Below, in pieces: positions 33,286 through 41,819 of a stretch of DNA of 64,000 bases. Within the stretch, counting starts at the first letter, position 1. Every line of letters starts with the position of its first letter. The notes under the pieces were generated by a model. That model made no database searches. It was not told the origin of the DNA and worked only from the letters and a program-made list of their open reading frames with translations. The stretch is from G963667675 sp964291545 (lineage in GTDB: Bacteria; Chloroflexota; Dehalococcoidia; Lucifugimonadales; UBA3495), in contig OZ219861.1 of assembly GCA_964291545.2 (NCBI GenBank), positions 1,116,001 to 1,180,000 on the forward strand. The letters run 5' to 3'. A program made the position numbers and the translations under genes.

Positions 33286-34605
33286 ATGAGCGCGGCTACA
33301 TCGAAGACGGTGGCAATCCAGACCCACGGCTGTAAGCTGAACCAGGCCGACAGCGAGGCGTTGGCCCAGCGGTTCGCCGAAGCGGGGTACCGGGTGGTGG
33401 ACAGGACGGCCGGGGCTGACGTGATAGTGGTCAATAGCTGCACGGTGACGGCAACGGCCGACGCCAAGGCGCGGCAGGCCCTGCGAGGGGCGCGGCGCGC
33501 CAGCGGCGATGCCCTGGTGGTGGCCACGGGCTGCTACGCCCAGAGAGCCGACAGCGACCTAAACGGTATGGCAGAGGTCTCGCTGGTGGTGGGCAACTCG
33601 GGGAAGGGTGGCCTGGTGGAACAGGTCTCCCAGGCCCTCGCGGTGCGCGAGCTTGAACCGCCTGCGGAGTTGGTCGGCATAGCCAGGGACAGCCTTGGGG
33701 ACAAAGAGTTGCGCCCGGCGCGAGGGCGCAACCGGTCGATGGTCAAGATACAGGAAGGGTGCAACCAGGTGTGCGCCTACTGCATCGTGCCCAAGGTCAG
33801 GGGACGGGAGCGGAGCATACCGGTCGCCGCGATTGTTGAGCAGGTCAGGCGGGCAGTGGACGGGGGTTGCAAAGAAGTCGTGCTAACCGGAACGCAACTG
33901 GGGTCGTACGGGTTCGATTTGGACGGCGCGGACTTGGCCACGCTGATACGGAGCGTGCTGGCGGAGACTGGAGTGACGCGGCTGCGGGTATCGTCGCTGC
34001 AGCCCCAGGAGATCAGCCGCGAGCTGCTGGAGCTTTGGGAAAATCCGCGGCTGATGCCCCACTTTCACATACCGTTGCAGTGCGGGAGCGACCGGATTTT
34101 GCGGCTGATGCGGCGTCGTTACGACACGGCGCGGTTTGCCCAAGCCGTTGAGCTTGTTCGCCGGCGGGTCCCAGACGCGGGGATCACCACCGACTTGATC
34201 GTGGGCTTCCCCGGCGAGGGCGAGGCTGAGTTCCGCGAGAGCCGGGATTTCGCCCGGCGGCAGGCGTTCAGCGACATGCACATATTCCCGTATTCGTCGA
34301 GGCCGGGCACCAGCGCCGCGTACCTGAAGGAGCAGGTTCCCGCGCCGTCGAAGAAAGCCAGGGCGTCCGAGATGGCCGAGGTATCCCAGGAGGGGTTCAG
34401 GGCGTTCCGGTTGGGCCAACTGGGGAACACCAGGCCCGTCCTCTGGGAATCAGCTCTGGGGCTGGAAGGGGAGCGTGTCTGGACGGGCCTCACCGACAAC
34501 TACGTGCGGGTGACCACACAGGACCGAAGGGACCTGGGCAACCTGGTCACCGATGCCGAGTTACGGGAGCTTACCGACGCTCAGGTGGCCTGCAAGGTCC
34601 CGTAA
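33286..34605 (+). CDS. mtaB: tRNA t6A37 methylthiotransferase
   Basis: Radical-SAM enzyme that turns t6A37 into ms2t6A37 in tRNA. The 439-residue product has the N-terminal UPF0004 domain (QTHGCKLNQADSEAL with NSCTV), the radical-SAM triad CNQVCAYCIVPKVRGRE near residues 155-171, and a C-terminal TRAM-like region. HGCKLNQADSE marks the MtaB branch rather than MiaB or RimO. Its substrate is made by the TsaD pathway, whose catalytic subunit is encoded at 21974. Confidence 0.92.
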   Translation: MSAATSKTVAIQTHGCKLNQADSEALAQRFAEAGYRVVDRTAGADVIVVNSCTVTATADAKARQALRGARRASGDALVVATGCYAQRADSDLNGMAEVSLVVGNSGKGGLVEQVSQALAVRELEPPAELVGIARDSLGDKELRPARGRNRSMVKIQEGCNQVCAYCIVPKVRGRERSIPVAAIVEQVRRAVDGGCKEVVLTGTQLGSYGFDLDGADLATLIRSVLAETGVTRLRVSSLQPQEISRELLELWENPRLMPHFHIPLQCGSDRILRLMRRRYDTARFAQAVELVRRRVPDAGITTDLIVGFPGEGEAEFRESRDFARRQAFSDMHIFPYSSRPGTSAAYLKEQVPAPSKKARASEMAEVSQEGFRAFRLGQLGNTRPVLWESALGLEGERVWTGLTDNYVRVTTQDRRDLGNLVTDAELRELTDAQVACKVP

Positions 34606-34633
34606 ACCGCCGCCGCAGGCCACCCACAAGAGG

Positions 34634-34652
34634 AAACCGGCGAGGTTTTTTA
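34634..34652 (+). terminator. Weak intrinsic terminator after mtaB
   Basis: Short stem AAACC / GGTTT with a GGCGA loop running into TTTAT, placed 30 nt after the mtaB stop and touching the stop codon of the convergent metallo-hydrolase gene. Confidence 0.4.
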
Positions 34653-35480
34653 TAGCTCCACGGGCCTGAGAATGCCGTTGTCGCCCCGGCGTTCCAGGTA
34701 GCCCGCCCTGGTGTCGTGGCCGTGGGAGAACACCAACAGCCAGCCCTGCCGCTCGGCCTGGGACAGAATGTCGCGCTTCTGTTCCAGGGTTTCCTGGGGA
34801 GCGGAGTCGAAGGCCGAGATAACGGGCAGGTTCAAATGGTGGGGAGTGGGCACCACGTCGCCCATGAACACCACCCTCTCGCCCCCGTGGTTGAACATCA
34901 CCGACTGGTGGCCCCTGGCGTGGCCGTCGGTCACGATGACGTTGAGGCCGGGGAAAATCTCGGCGTCGCCGTCCAGCAACTCAAGCTGTCCCCGCTCTTC
35001 TATGGGCAGGAAATTGTCCTCCCGGTGAGTGGCATAGCAGCGCTCGTTGGGGTTGCAGGCCTCTTCCCAGCAGGTCCTCTGTACGTAATACCTGGCCTTG
35101 GGAAAAGTGGGGGCGATATTGCCGGCCCGGTCGAGCCTGGTGCAGCCGCCGCTGTGGTCGAAATGAAGATGAGTGAGAACTACTGCGTGAATGTCCTTGG
35201 GAGTTAGCCCCATGCCCTTAAGGCCCTTTAATAGCCGGCTGGGGACCAGTCCCAGGCTTTCCTTGTCGTTATCGACGTCCTTGGAGCCTACGCCGGTGTC
35301 GACCAGGACGTTGCGGCCGCAGACCTGCAGGAGCAAGCAATTGAGGCCCAAGGTCATCCGGTTCTTCCGGTCGGTGACTACGCTGTTTTCCCAAGCCATC
35401 TTCGGCACCTGGCCGAACATGGACCCGCCATCGAATTTGATGACACCGTCGCTAATGAGCTTTACCGCTGTCGACATCAT
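34650..35480 (-). CDS. Metallo-beta-lactamase-fold hydrolase (lactonase-like)
   Basis: About 276 residues with the zinc motif LTHLHFDHSGG, GHARGHQSVMF (third His) and VVFMGDVVPTPHH (bridging Asp). The final His lies in VFSHGHD. The arrangement fits the MBL-fold metallo-hydrolase group that includes quorum-quenching lactonases and many unknown esterases. The ATG at 35480 (or the next at 35477) is preferred to the upstream TTG at 35504. It is upstream of nothing on its strand and converges on mtaB. Substrate unknown. Confidence 0.8.
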   Translation of the reverse strand: MMSTAVKLISDGVIKFDGGSMFGQVPKMAWENSVVTDRKNRMTLGLNCLLLQVCGRNVLVDTGVGSKDVDNDKESLGLVPSRLLKGLKGMGLTPKDIHAVVLTHLHFDHSGGCTRLDRAGNIAPTFPKARYYVQRTCWEEACNPNERCYATHREDNFLPIEERGQLELLDGDAEIFPGLNVIVTDGHARGHQSVMFNHGGERVVFMGDVVPTPHHLNLPVISAFDSAPQETLEQKRDILSQAERQGWLLVFSHGHDTRAGYLERRGDNGILRPVEL

Positions 35481-35966
35481 CTCTTCACCCAATCCCTCTT
35501 GCAAAAAATTTGATTTTGCGCCCGTCGGAGCAGCTTAGGTTGCTTGGTAAATGTTAAACGAATTTAAGAAAAGGCAATATTGCGCTATGGGGAATTTAAC
35601 GTGCAAAGAACCCGAGCATCTGAAGCGTCAACCGGCGGCGCGCCCGCTATTGCGGGGGTCCCGGATTGCGGCTCTAGTGCAGAGCCAGTATTCTTCGATA
35701 TCACCTCCCCTTTTGGAAATTCAGACATCCCGGGGGTCCAGCCCGGCGCCGGCGTGGACGCGGCTGAACGTCTGTGGGACTTGTCCCACTCCCCTTCGGC
35801 CTGGAAAACATAATGGTTGGACATAATGAGCTGTCAAGGCTTTTCAGCTTAATTTTGGAAAAGAAATTAAATTTTTCCAAAATTAATATTGCGACAGGAT
35901 ATAGGATTTGTAAAAGGTTTGTCAAGCCGGGGGTCAGGATCGGCCAGAAATGGCCGCGGTCAGGCG
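35481..35966. other. AT-rich intergenic region
   Basis: About 485 nt between glnS and the metallo-hydrolase, both on the minus strand. It is markedly more AT-rich than the rest of the window at both ends and contains a 14-bp perfect inverted repeat (separate entry) and a repeated ACATAATG (about 35808 and 35821). A few short open frames lack codon bias or ribosome-binding sites and are not called. Confidence 0.55.
35849..35886. repeat. Perfect 14-bp inverted repeat
   Basis: TTAATTTTGGAAAA (35849-35862) and TTTTCCAAAATTAA (35873-35886) are exact inverse copies around a 10-nt AT-only-plus-G loop. It lies about 80 nt beyond the glnS stop on the minus strand. It could terminate glnS transcription or be an operator for the metallo-hydrolase gene; no U-run follows it on the minus strand. 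Confidence 0.7.
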
Positions 35967-37676
35967 TTAGCGGCGGGCTTTCTCGGTGCGGGCCCAGGAG
36001 TCCCGGAGAGACACCGTGCGGTTGAACACCAGCCTGTCCGGGCGGGAGTCCGCGGAGTCCAGGCAGAAGTAGCCCTGCCTGAGGAACTGGTAAGGGGTCC
36101 CCGGCGTTCCCTGCGCCAGGCCGGGTTCCACGCGGCAGCCAGTCAGAGTCTGCAACGAATCGGGATTCAGGTAGTCGCGGTAGTCCTCGCCCTCAACATC
36201 GGCGGCGGGATCGGGTTTGGAGAAGAGGTGGTCGTACAGGCGAACTTCGGCTTGCAGGGAGTGGGCGGCGGACACCCAATGAGATGTGCCTCTCACCTTC
36301 CGGCCGTCGGCGGACCGGCCGCCGCGGGTCTCGGGGTCGTAGGTGCAGTGAAGCTCCACCACCTCGCCGGTGGCGGGGTCTTTGTTCACTTCCACGCAGG
36401 TGATGTAGTAGGCGTCCTTGAGCCGTATTTCCCGGCCGGGGGACAAGCGGAAGAAGCCCTTGGGCGGGTCCTCCCTGAAGTCATCCTGCTCGATGTACAA
36501 GACCCTGGAGAATGGAACAGTGCGGGAGCCCATTGAGGGGTCCTCGGGGTTGTTGACGGGTTCGATGTCCTCCACCCGGTCCTCCGGGTAGTTGTCTATG
36601 ACGACCTTCAGAGGGCGGAGCACGGCCATGACCCTGGGAGCGCGGCGGTTCAGGTCGTCGCGAAGGCAGTGCTCCAGCAGGGCTATGTCGGTCAGGGAGT
36701 CCCGCTTGGCCACCCCAATCCGGTCGCAGAAGTCGCGGATAGCCTCGGGCGTATAGCCGCGCCTGCGCAAGCCGGCGATGGTGGGCATCCTGGGATCGTC
36801 CCAGCCGGATACATGGCCTTCCTCCACCAGTTCGACCAGCTTCCTCTTGCTCAAGATGGTATGGCTGAGGTTGAGGCGGGCGAACTCGATCTGCTGGGGG
36901 TGATAGATGTCCAGGGCGTCCAGCAGCCAGTCGTAGAGGGGGCGATGGTCCTCGAACTCCAGGGTGCATATGGAATGGGTGACGCCCTCTATGGAATCGG
37001 ACTGGCCGTGGGCGAAGTCGTAGGTGGGATAGATGCACCACTTGTCGCCGGTGCGGTAGTGGGGGACCTTGAGTATGCGGTAGATGACCGGGTCGCGCAG
37101 GTTCAAGTTGGGGGACGACATGTCGATCCTGGCGCGGAGCACGTGGGCGCCCTCGTCGAATTTCCCTTCGCGCATCTCTTCAAAGAGGGCTAGGTTTTCC
37201 TCTACTGACCGGTCCCGGTAGGGGCTGTTGCGGCCCGGCTCGGTGAGGGTGCCCCGGTATTCCCGGATTTCCTCAGGGCCGAGGCTGCAGACGTAGGCCT
37301 TGCCTGCCCGGACCAACTGCACCGCATATTCGTAGAGCCGGTCGAAGTAGTCCGAGGCGTAGTACAGGTGGTCTCCCCAGTCCCACCCCAACCAGCGCAC
37401 GTCCTCCTGGATCGACTGGACGTACTCCAGGTTCTCGGTGGTGGGATTGGAGTCGTCCAGCCGCAGGTGGCATACGCCGCCGTTTTCCAGGGCGAGGCCG
37501 AAATTGAGGCAGGTCGACTTGGCGTGGCCGATGTGGAGATAGCCGTTGGGCTCGGGAGGGAAGCGAGTCACCACGCGGCCGCCGCGGGCCCCGGTCTTAA
37601 GGTCCTCCGCTACGATGCTGCGGACGAAATCGCCGGAGGACCGGGAGGCGTCGTCTATATTGGGGGGCTGGTTCAT
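35967..37676 (-). CDS. glnS: Glutaminyl-tRNA synthetase
   Basis: Class I synthetase charging tRNA-Gln. The 569-residue product has the HIGH-type motif PPEPNGYLHIGHAKS near residues 41-55, the KMSKS-equivalent ILSKRKL near residue 275, and the anticodon-binding beta-barrel domains in the C-terminal half. PEPNGYLHIGHAK distinguishes GlnRS from GltX. Normal length. A direct GlnRS means that the amidotransferase route may be unnecessary for Gln-tRNA. It lies downstream of gltX on the same strand with a 150-nt gap. Confidence 0.94.
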   Translation of the reverse strand: MNQPPNIDDASRSSGDFVRSIVAEDLKTGARGGRVVTRFPPEPNGYLHIGHAKSTCLNFGLALENGGVCHLRLDDSNPTTENLEYVQSIQEDVRWLGWDWGDHLYYASDYFDRLYEYAVQLVRAGKAYVCSLGPEEIREYRGTLTEPGRNSPYRDRSVEENLALFEEMREGKFDEGAHVLRARIDMSSPNLNLRDPVIYRILKVPHYRTGDKWCIYPTYDFAHGQSDSIEGVTHSICTLEFEDHRPLYDWLLDALDIYHPQQIEFARLNLSHTILSKRKLVELVEEGHVSGWDDPRMPTIAGLRRRGYTPEAIRDFCDRIGVAKRDSLTDIALLEHCLRDDLNRRAPRVMAVLRPLKVVIDNYPEDRVEDIEPVNNPEDPSMGSRTVPFSRVLYIEQDDFREDPPKGFFRLSPGREIRLKDAYYITCVEVNKDPATGEVVELHCTYDPETRGGRSADGRKVRGTSHWVSAAHSLQAEVRLYDHLFSKPDPAADVEGEDYRDYLNPDSLQTLTGCRVEPGLAQGTPGTPYQFLRQGYFCLDSADSRPDRLVFNRTVSLRDSWARTEKARR

Positions 37677-37826
37677 TGTCGTTAATCTCGGTTACGGTGA
37701 GGGTCCGTCCAGTTTAAGGGGCTGACTATCAAGAAGCGCCTCTGTTGCCGAGGGGCCGCCATGGTGAGGCCCGTTGTCCCAGGGCTTTCGAAGCTCGATA
37801 GGCCATGGTGTGATGACGCGCCCGGC

Positions 37827-39308
37827 TTAGTCAGCGGCCGGGCTTGCGGCCTGGAACCGGCCGATGGCGGCGTCGATGCGGGACAGCACCCGCTCCTTCC
37901 CCAAGACTTCCATGGTCTCGAACAACGGGGGGGAAACCTCCCTGCCGGTGACCGCCACCCGGAGCAGTCCGAAGAACTGGCGAGGCTTCAGCTCAGCGCC
38001 CGCGGCAACCGCCCGCAGCGACTGCTCCAGCGGCTCGTGGCTTAGGTCGGCGGCGCGGTCCAGCTCTTGCCTGGCTGCGGCCAGGGCCGGCGGAACGTCG
38101 CCCGGCTCCATTCCCTTTTGCACCAGGGCCCGGGCCTCGTAGTCCAAGTCTTCCTCGAAGAAATAGGACGTCAGGTGCGCGGCGTCGGCCAGGAGCTTGA
38201 TCCGCTCACGGATTAACGGGACTATCTTCAACAGGTAGTCCCAGTCCACCGGCAAGAGGCTGGGCGGCAACTCCCGCTCCAGGAACGGCAGAATCCGCTC
38301 CGCGAGGTCTGGGACGGACAGTTGGCGGATATAGACGCCGTTCATCCAGACCAATTTCTCCAGGTCGAAGATAGCGGCCGATTTGTTAATCCGCTCCAAG
38401 GAGAAGTTATCCGTCAAGAGCCGGCTGTCCATGATCTCGGTCTTATCGTCCAACGACCATCCCAACAGGGCCATGAAGTTCAGCATGGCCTCCGGCAGGA
38501 ACCCGTCATCCCTGTATTCCCCGGCTGCGGTGGCGCCGTGCCTCTTTGAAAGCTTGGCCCGGTCGGGACCCAGGATCATGGGTAGATGGCCGAAGCGGGG
38601 AGGCTCGATTACCAAGGCCTTGTAGATCTGCAGATGCCGGGGCGTGCTGGGAAGCCACTCCTCGGCCCGTAGGACGTGGGTGACGTTCATAAGGTGGTCG
38701 TCGGTCACCACCGCCAGATGATAGGTGGGGAAGCCATCGGACTTGAGCAGAACGAAATCGTCCAGCAGTTCATTCTGCCAGCTTACTTCGCCATGAATTA
38801 CGTCGTTTACGGAGGTGACGCCGCTAACGGGCATGGCGAAGCGGACCACCGACGGCCCACCCTGGTCCTCCAGGCTCTTGCGCTGGGCGTCGGAAAGGCT
38901 GCGGCAGCGGCGGTCGTAGCCCTGGCGGTTTTTGGACCGCGACTGCTCTTTGCGAAGCTGCTCCAGCCGTTCTTCCGAACAGAAGCAGCGATAGGCAAAG
39001 CCCCCCGCCACCAACTTGTCCGCCGCGTCCCGGTACACGTCTAACCGCTTGGACTGGTAGTAGGGCGCGTGGGGGCCGTCCACCATGGGGCCTTCGTCCC
39101 ACTGGAGACCCAGCCAGTCCAGGGCGTCCAGAACGGCCTCGGAGGCGCCGGGGACCAGGCGGTCCTGGTCAGTGTCCTCGATGCGTACGATGAACTTGCC
39201 GCCGTGACGCCTGGCGAAAAGCCAGTTGAACAAGGCGGTGCGGATATTGCCTATGTGAGGTAACCCGGTGGGGCTGGGGGCAAATCTGACCCGGACTTCG
39301 TCGCCCAA
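37827..39308 (-). CDS. gltX: Glutamyl-tRNA synthetase
   Basis: Class I synthetase charging tRNA-Glu. The 493-residue product starts VRFAPSPTGLPHIGNIRTALFN (HIGH motif as HIGN, residues about 6-24; core APSPTGLPHIGNIRTA) and has KLSKRHG near residue 255. Translation begins with TTG (39308), supported by AACAGGAGTGG 6 nt upstream. A TAAAAT -10-like box lies at 39341-39336 on the minus strand, so the gene may have its own promoter despite following the RluD-type gene by 80 nt. Confidence 0.93.
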   Translation of the reverse strand: MGDEVRVRFAPSPTGLPHIGNIRTALFNWLFARRHGGKFIVRIEDTDQDRLVPGASEAVLDALDWLGLQWDEGPMVDGPHAPYYQSKRLDVYRDAADKLVAGGFAYRCFCSEERLEQLRKEQSRSKNRQGYDRRCRSLSDAQRKSLEDQGGPSVVRFAMPVSGVTSVNDVIHGEVSWQNELLDDFVLLKSDGFPTYHLAVVTDDHLMNVTHVLRAEEWLPSTPRHLQIYKALVIEPPRFGHLPMILGPDRAKLSKRHGATAAGEYRDDGFLPEAMLNFMALLGWSLDDKTEIMDSRLLTDNFSLERINKSAAIFDLEKLVWMNGVYIRQLSVPDLAERILPFLERELPPSLLPVDWDYLLKIVPLIRERIKLLADAAHLTSYFFEEDLDYEARALVQKGMEPGDVPPALAAARQELDRAADLSHEPLEQSLRAVAAGAELKPRQFFGLLRVAVTGREVSPPLFETMEVLGKERVLSRIDAAIGRFQAASPAAD

Positions 39309-39388
39309 ACTGCCACTCCTGTTTGCTAGCGAACTATTTTATCACGCCGGTATTCCACGACTGGTCACGGCGGAGTGGGGGGTTAGGC

Positions 39389-40306
39389 CTAGTTTTCGCC
39401 CCGCAGCAAGTCCACCACCGCCGCCAGGTCCGGGGGCAAATCGGAGCGGAACTCCACCTGCCGGCCTGTGGAGGGATGCTGGAACGCCAGGTGGTGGGCG
39501 TGGAGGAAGTGCCGGCCCAGCACGGGGCTGGGCCTTCCGTACACCCCGTCGGCCAGCAGGGGATGGCCCAGGTGGGCCAGGTGCACCCTAATTTGGTGGG
39601 TGCGGCCCGTCTTCAAATACAGCTCCAGCAGGCTAAAGCCGTTTAGGGATTCCAGCACGCGGTAGGTGGTGCGGGACGGGCGTCCGCCCAACACCACCGC
39701 CATCCGCTTGCGGTGCCGGGGGTCCCTGGCAATGGGGGCGTCGATTTCGCCCGTTGTCTGCGACGGGCGGCCTGCCACCAGCGCGAGATACCCCTTGACC
39801 ACCGACCGTTCCTTTAGCTGGGCGGACAGGTGCTGGTGGACGCGGTGGTTCTTGGCGACGACGATCAGGCCGGACGTGTCTTTGTCCAGCCGGTGCACGA
39901 TGCCCGGCCGCAGACTGTCCCCTATGGCTTCTATGTCGGGGCACAAGGCCAGCAGTCCGTTGACCAAGGTGCGGTCTGGATGCCCCGGTCCCGGATGCAC
40001 CGGCAGGCCCGGAGGTTTATCGATGACCACCAGGTCCCGGTCCTGGTAGACCACTTCCAGGGGCATGGACTGGGGCGCCAAGTCCAGGGCCCGTGGGGGC
40101 GGGATGGATACCGAAACACGGTCTCCTTTTCTAACCTTTTGGGAAGCCTTCACCGGACTCCCATTGAGCAGGACCGACCCGCAGTCAATCAACCGGCGCA
40201 ACTGGCTGCGGGTCAGGCCGGTGGAGCCCGCGGCCAGGAAGGAGTCCAGGCGGTCGCCGCCGGACTTGACGGTCAACTCTCTTGCGGCGCGCTGCGGGGC
40301 GGTCAC
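39389..40306 (-). CDS. RluD-family 23S rRNA/tRNA pseudouridine synthase
   Basis: 305 residues: N-terminal S4 RNA-binding domain (RLDSFLAAGSTGLTRSQLRRLI) and the catalytic domain with HRLDKDTSGLIVVAKN, in which Asp is the nucleophile (near residue 142). The quoted S4 part is trimmed to the conserved SFLAAGSTGLTRSQLRRLID core. RluA, RluC and RluD cannot be separated reliably by eye; the S4 domain fits RluC/RluD. It starts 2 nt after the lspA stop. Pairing lspA-rluD is a very common bacterial order. Confidence 0.88.
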   Translation of the reverse strand: MTAPQRAARELTVKSGGDRLDSFLAAGSTGLTRSQLRRLIDCGSVLLNGSPVKASQKVRKGDRVSVSIPPPRALDLAPQSMPLEVVYQDRDLVVIDKPPGLPVHPGPGHPDRTLVNGLLALCPDIEAIGDSLRPGIVHRLDKDTSGLIVVAKNHRVHQHLSAQLKERSVVKGYLALVAGRPSQTTGEIDAPIARDPRHRKRMAVVLGGRPSRTTYRVLESLNGFSLLELYLKTGRTHQIRVHLAHLGHPLLADGVYGRPSPVLGRHFLHAHHLAFQHPSTGRQVEFRSDLPPDLAAVVDLLRGEN

Positions 40307-40308
40307 GG

Positions 40309-41013
40309 CTATTCCCCTGCTTGGGGGGCATCGCCGCGCCTTGGGACCTCTCCCTCTTCAGCCGCCGGAGAAGGGTCCAGCGGCTGCGGCTCCGGTGAAC
40401 CTGGGGAAGCCGGGGCGGACTCTTCCAGGCTCTCGCCGGATTCCGCGCCCGTGTGGGCCAGGGCTGAAGTTTCGCCGTCCCCGGCCGTGGTATCCCCCTG
40501 CGGTTCGGCTTGCCGGCTTGCTCCGCCAGGCGCTATGAATAGCCATACCAGGAGGATCAGTCCCACTACAATGGCGGAGTCGGCCAGGTTGAATATGGGC
40601 CATGGGCCCACGTCGATGAAATCGGTCACGTGACCCATTCTCAGCCGGTCTAGCAGGTTCCCGGCGGCGCCGCCCAGTTGCAGGCCCAGGCTCAACCTCA
40701 ATAAGTTGGTGGGCCGGCGTTGGCTTTGGTAAATTAGGGTCAGGACGATAATCCCAGCGATGGAGGCCAATATGAGGGCGAAATTCTGGTCCTGGAACAG
40801 GCCGAAGGCGCTGCCGGTGTTGAAGGTGTGGGTAAAGCGGAAAAAGCCCTGTTCCGGGAAGGACTCCCGGAACTCCAGCAACTCCCGGACCAGGAACTTG
40901 GTGAACTGGTCGAGAAGAAAGACTATGGCGGTCAGCTGGAGTAGTACCAGGTCCTTGTAGATGGCGGGCCGAGGCGGGTCCGCCTGCGCCGGCTGGTCGG
41001 GGGGTTGGTCCAT
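40309..41013 (-). CDS. lspA: Lipoprotein signal peptidase (signal peptidase II) with C-terminal extension
   Basis: Membrane aspartic protease that removes prolipoprotein signal peptides. Four membrane helices occupy residues about 22-165. The catalytic Asp pair lies in AGNLLDRLRMGHVTDF and FNLADSAIVVG. Normal LspA is about 160 residues; this product is 234 because of a ~65-residue acidic, Pro-rich tail after the last helix (from PGGASRQAEP onward). The tail is probably disordered and on the cytoplasmic side. The putative lipoprotein at 32115 is a possible substrate. It forms an operon with the alpha/beta hydrolase upstream (7-nt gap). Confidence 0.88.
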   Translation of the reverse strand: MDQPPDQPAQADPPRPAIYKDLVLLQLTAIVFLLDQFTKFLVRELLEFRESFPEQGFFRFTHTFNTGSAFGLFQDQNFALILASIAGIIVLTLIYQSQRRPTNLLRLSLGLQLGGAAGNLLDRLRMGHVTDFIDVGPWPIFNLADSAIVVGLILLVWLFIAPGGASRQAEPQGDTTAGDGETSALAHTGAESGESLEESAPASPGSPEPQPLDPSPAAEEGEVPRRGDAPQAGE

Positions 41014-41020
41014 ACGCCGG

Positions 41021-41668
41021 CTACTTCAACTTCTCGGTGAAAAACTCGACCACCGGCGGCGCCAGGCGGCTTTCGTATCCAAACCAGAAGTGGTCGGCCC
41101 CCGTGACAATGTGGCACTCCGGAGGGTTGGAAAACGACCCCAGTGCAGACCCCAATTGCTTAGACTGGACCAATCCGTCCTCGTCGCCGGCCACGATAAG
41201 CACGGGCCGTTTGCTTTGTTTCAGAGCCGTCGATTCCAGCGCGCCGATGGGCGGCGATATCAGGGCAATGGCCTTGGCCTGCTTTTGCAGGTCCTCATGC
41301 CCCAGGATGACCGATGAGCCGAAGGAATAGCCGCACAGTCCGACCCTGCTATCGGCCACGCCGGGCCAGGCGCTCATAAAGTCCAGCGCGGCCAGGACTT
41401 CTTGATGTTCCAACTCTCCCCTGGCATGCGTCCCCTGGCTGTTGCCCACGCCGCGGAAGTTGAACCGCAACGCAGCGAATCCATGCTCCGCCAGGGCGAA
41501 GCTCAACGCCAGCACGACGCTGGTGTCCATGCTGCCGCCGTACAGCGGGTGGGGGTGACAGACGACGACTCCCGGCAACGCCGAGGGTTGCCCATCGGGC
41601 TGGGCGACTACACCCTCGAAATCCAACCCATTCACTTGGAACGAAACTGCGCTCTGTCGCACCCTCAT
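41021..41668 (-). CDS. Alpha/beta hydrolase
   Basis: 215 residues. The strand-turn PGVVVCHPHPLYGGSMDT (near residue 30) supplies the oxyanion region. The nucleophile elbow is GLCGYSFGSSV, Ser near residue 101, and His lies in TGADHFWFGYE near residue 198. The Asp is in VAGDEDGLV. HPHPLYGG-type proteins are often called dienelactone hydrolase-like or CocE/NonD hydrolases. It is the first gene of a minus-strand unit with lspA and the RluD-type gene. Confidence 0.82.
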   Translation of the reverse strand: MRVRQSAVSFQVNGLDFEGVVAQPDGQPSALPGVVVCHPHPLYGGSMDTSVVLALSFALAEHGFAALRFNFRGVGNSQGTHARGELEHQEVLAALDFMSAWPGVADSRVGLCGYSFGSSVILGHEDLQKQAKAIALISPPIGALESTALKQSKRPVLIVAGDEDGLVQSKQLGSALGSFSNPPECHIVTGADHFWFGYESRLAPPVVEFFTEKLK

Positions 41669-41819
41669 ACCTCGCTATTCCTGGCCTCATATTAGGAGAC
41701 GGTCAGGCCTTTGGCAAGGAATTGCCGCGGCCGCGGCTGCGCTGCAGGTGCGAAAACGCCGGTTTTCATCCGGGCCGCGGCCTTGGTACTGGTAGAATAG
41801 CCGGGAACGGGAGGGCCAT

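Noticed and set aside
35580..35820. Short open frames in the AT-rich gap between glnS and the metallo-hydrolase
   Set aside because: Frames on both strands overlap each other, lack ribosome-binding sites and show no recognisable motifs.
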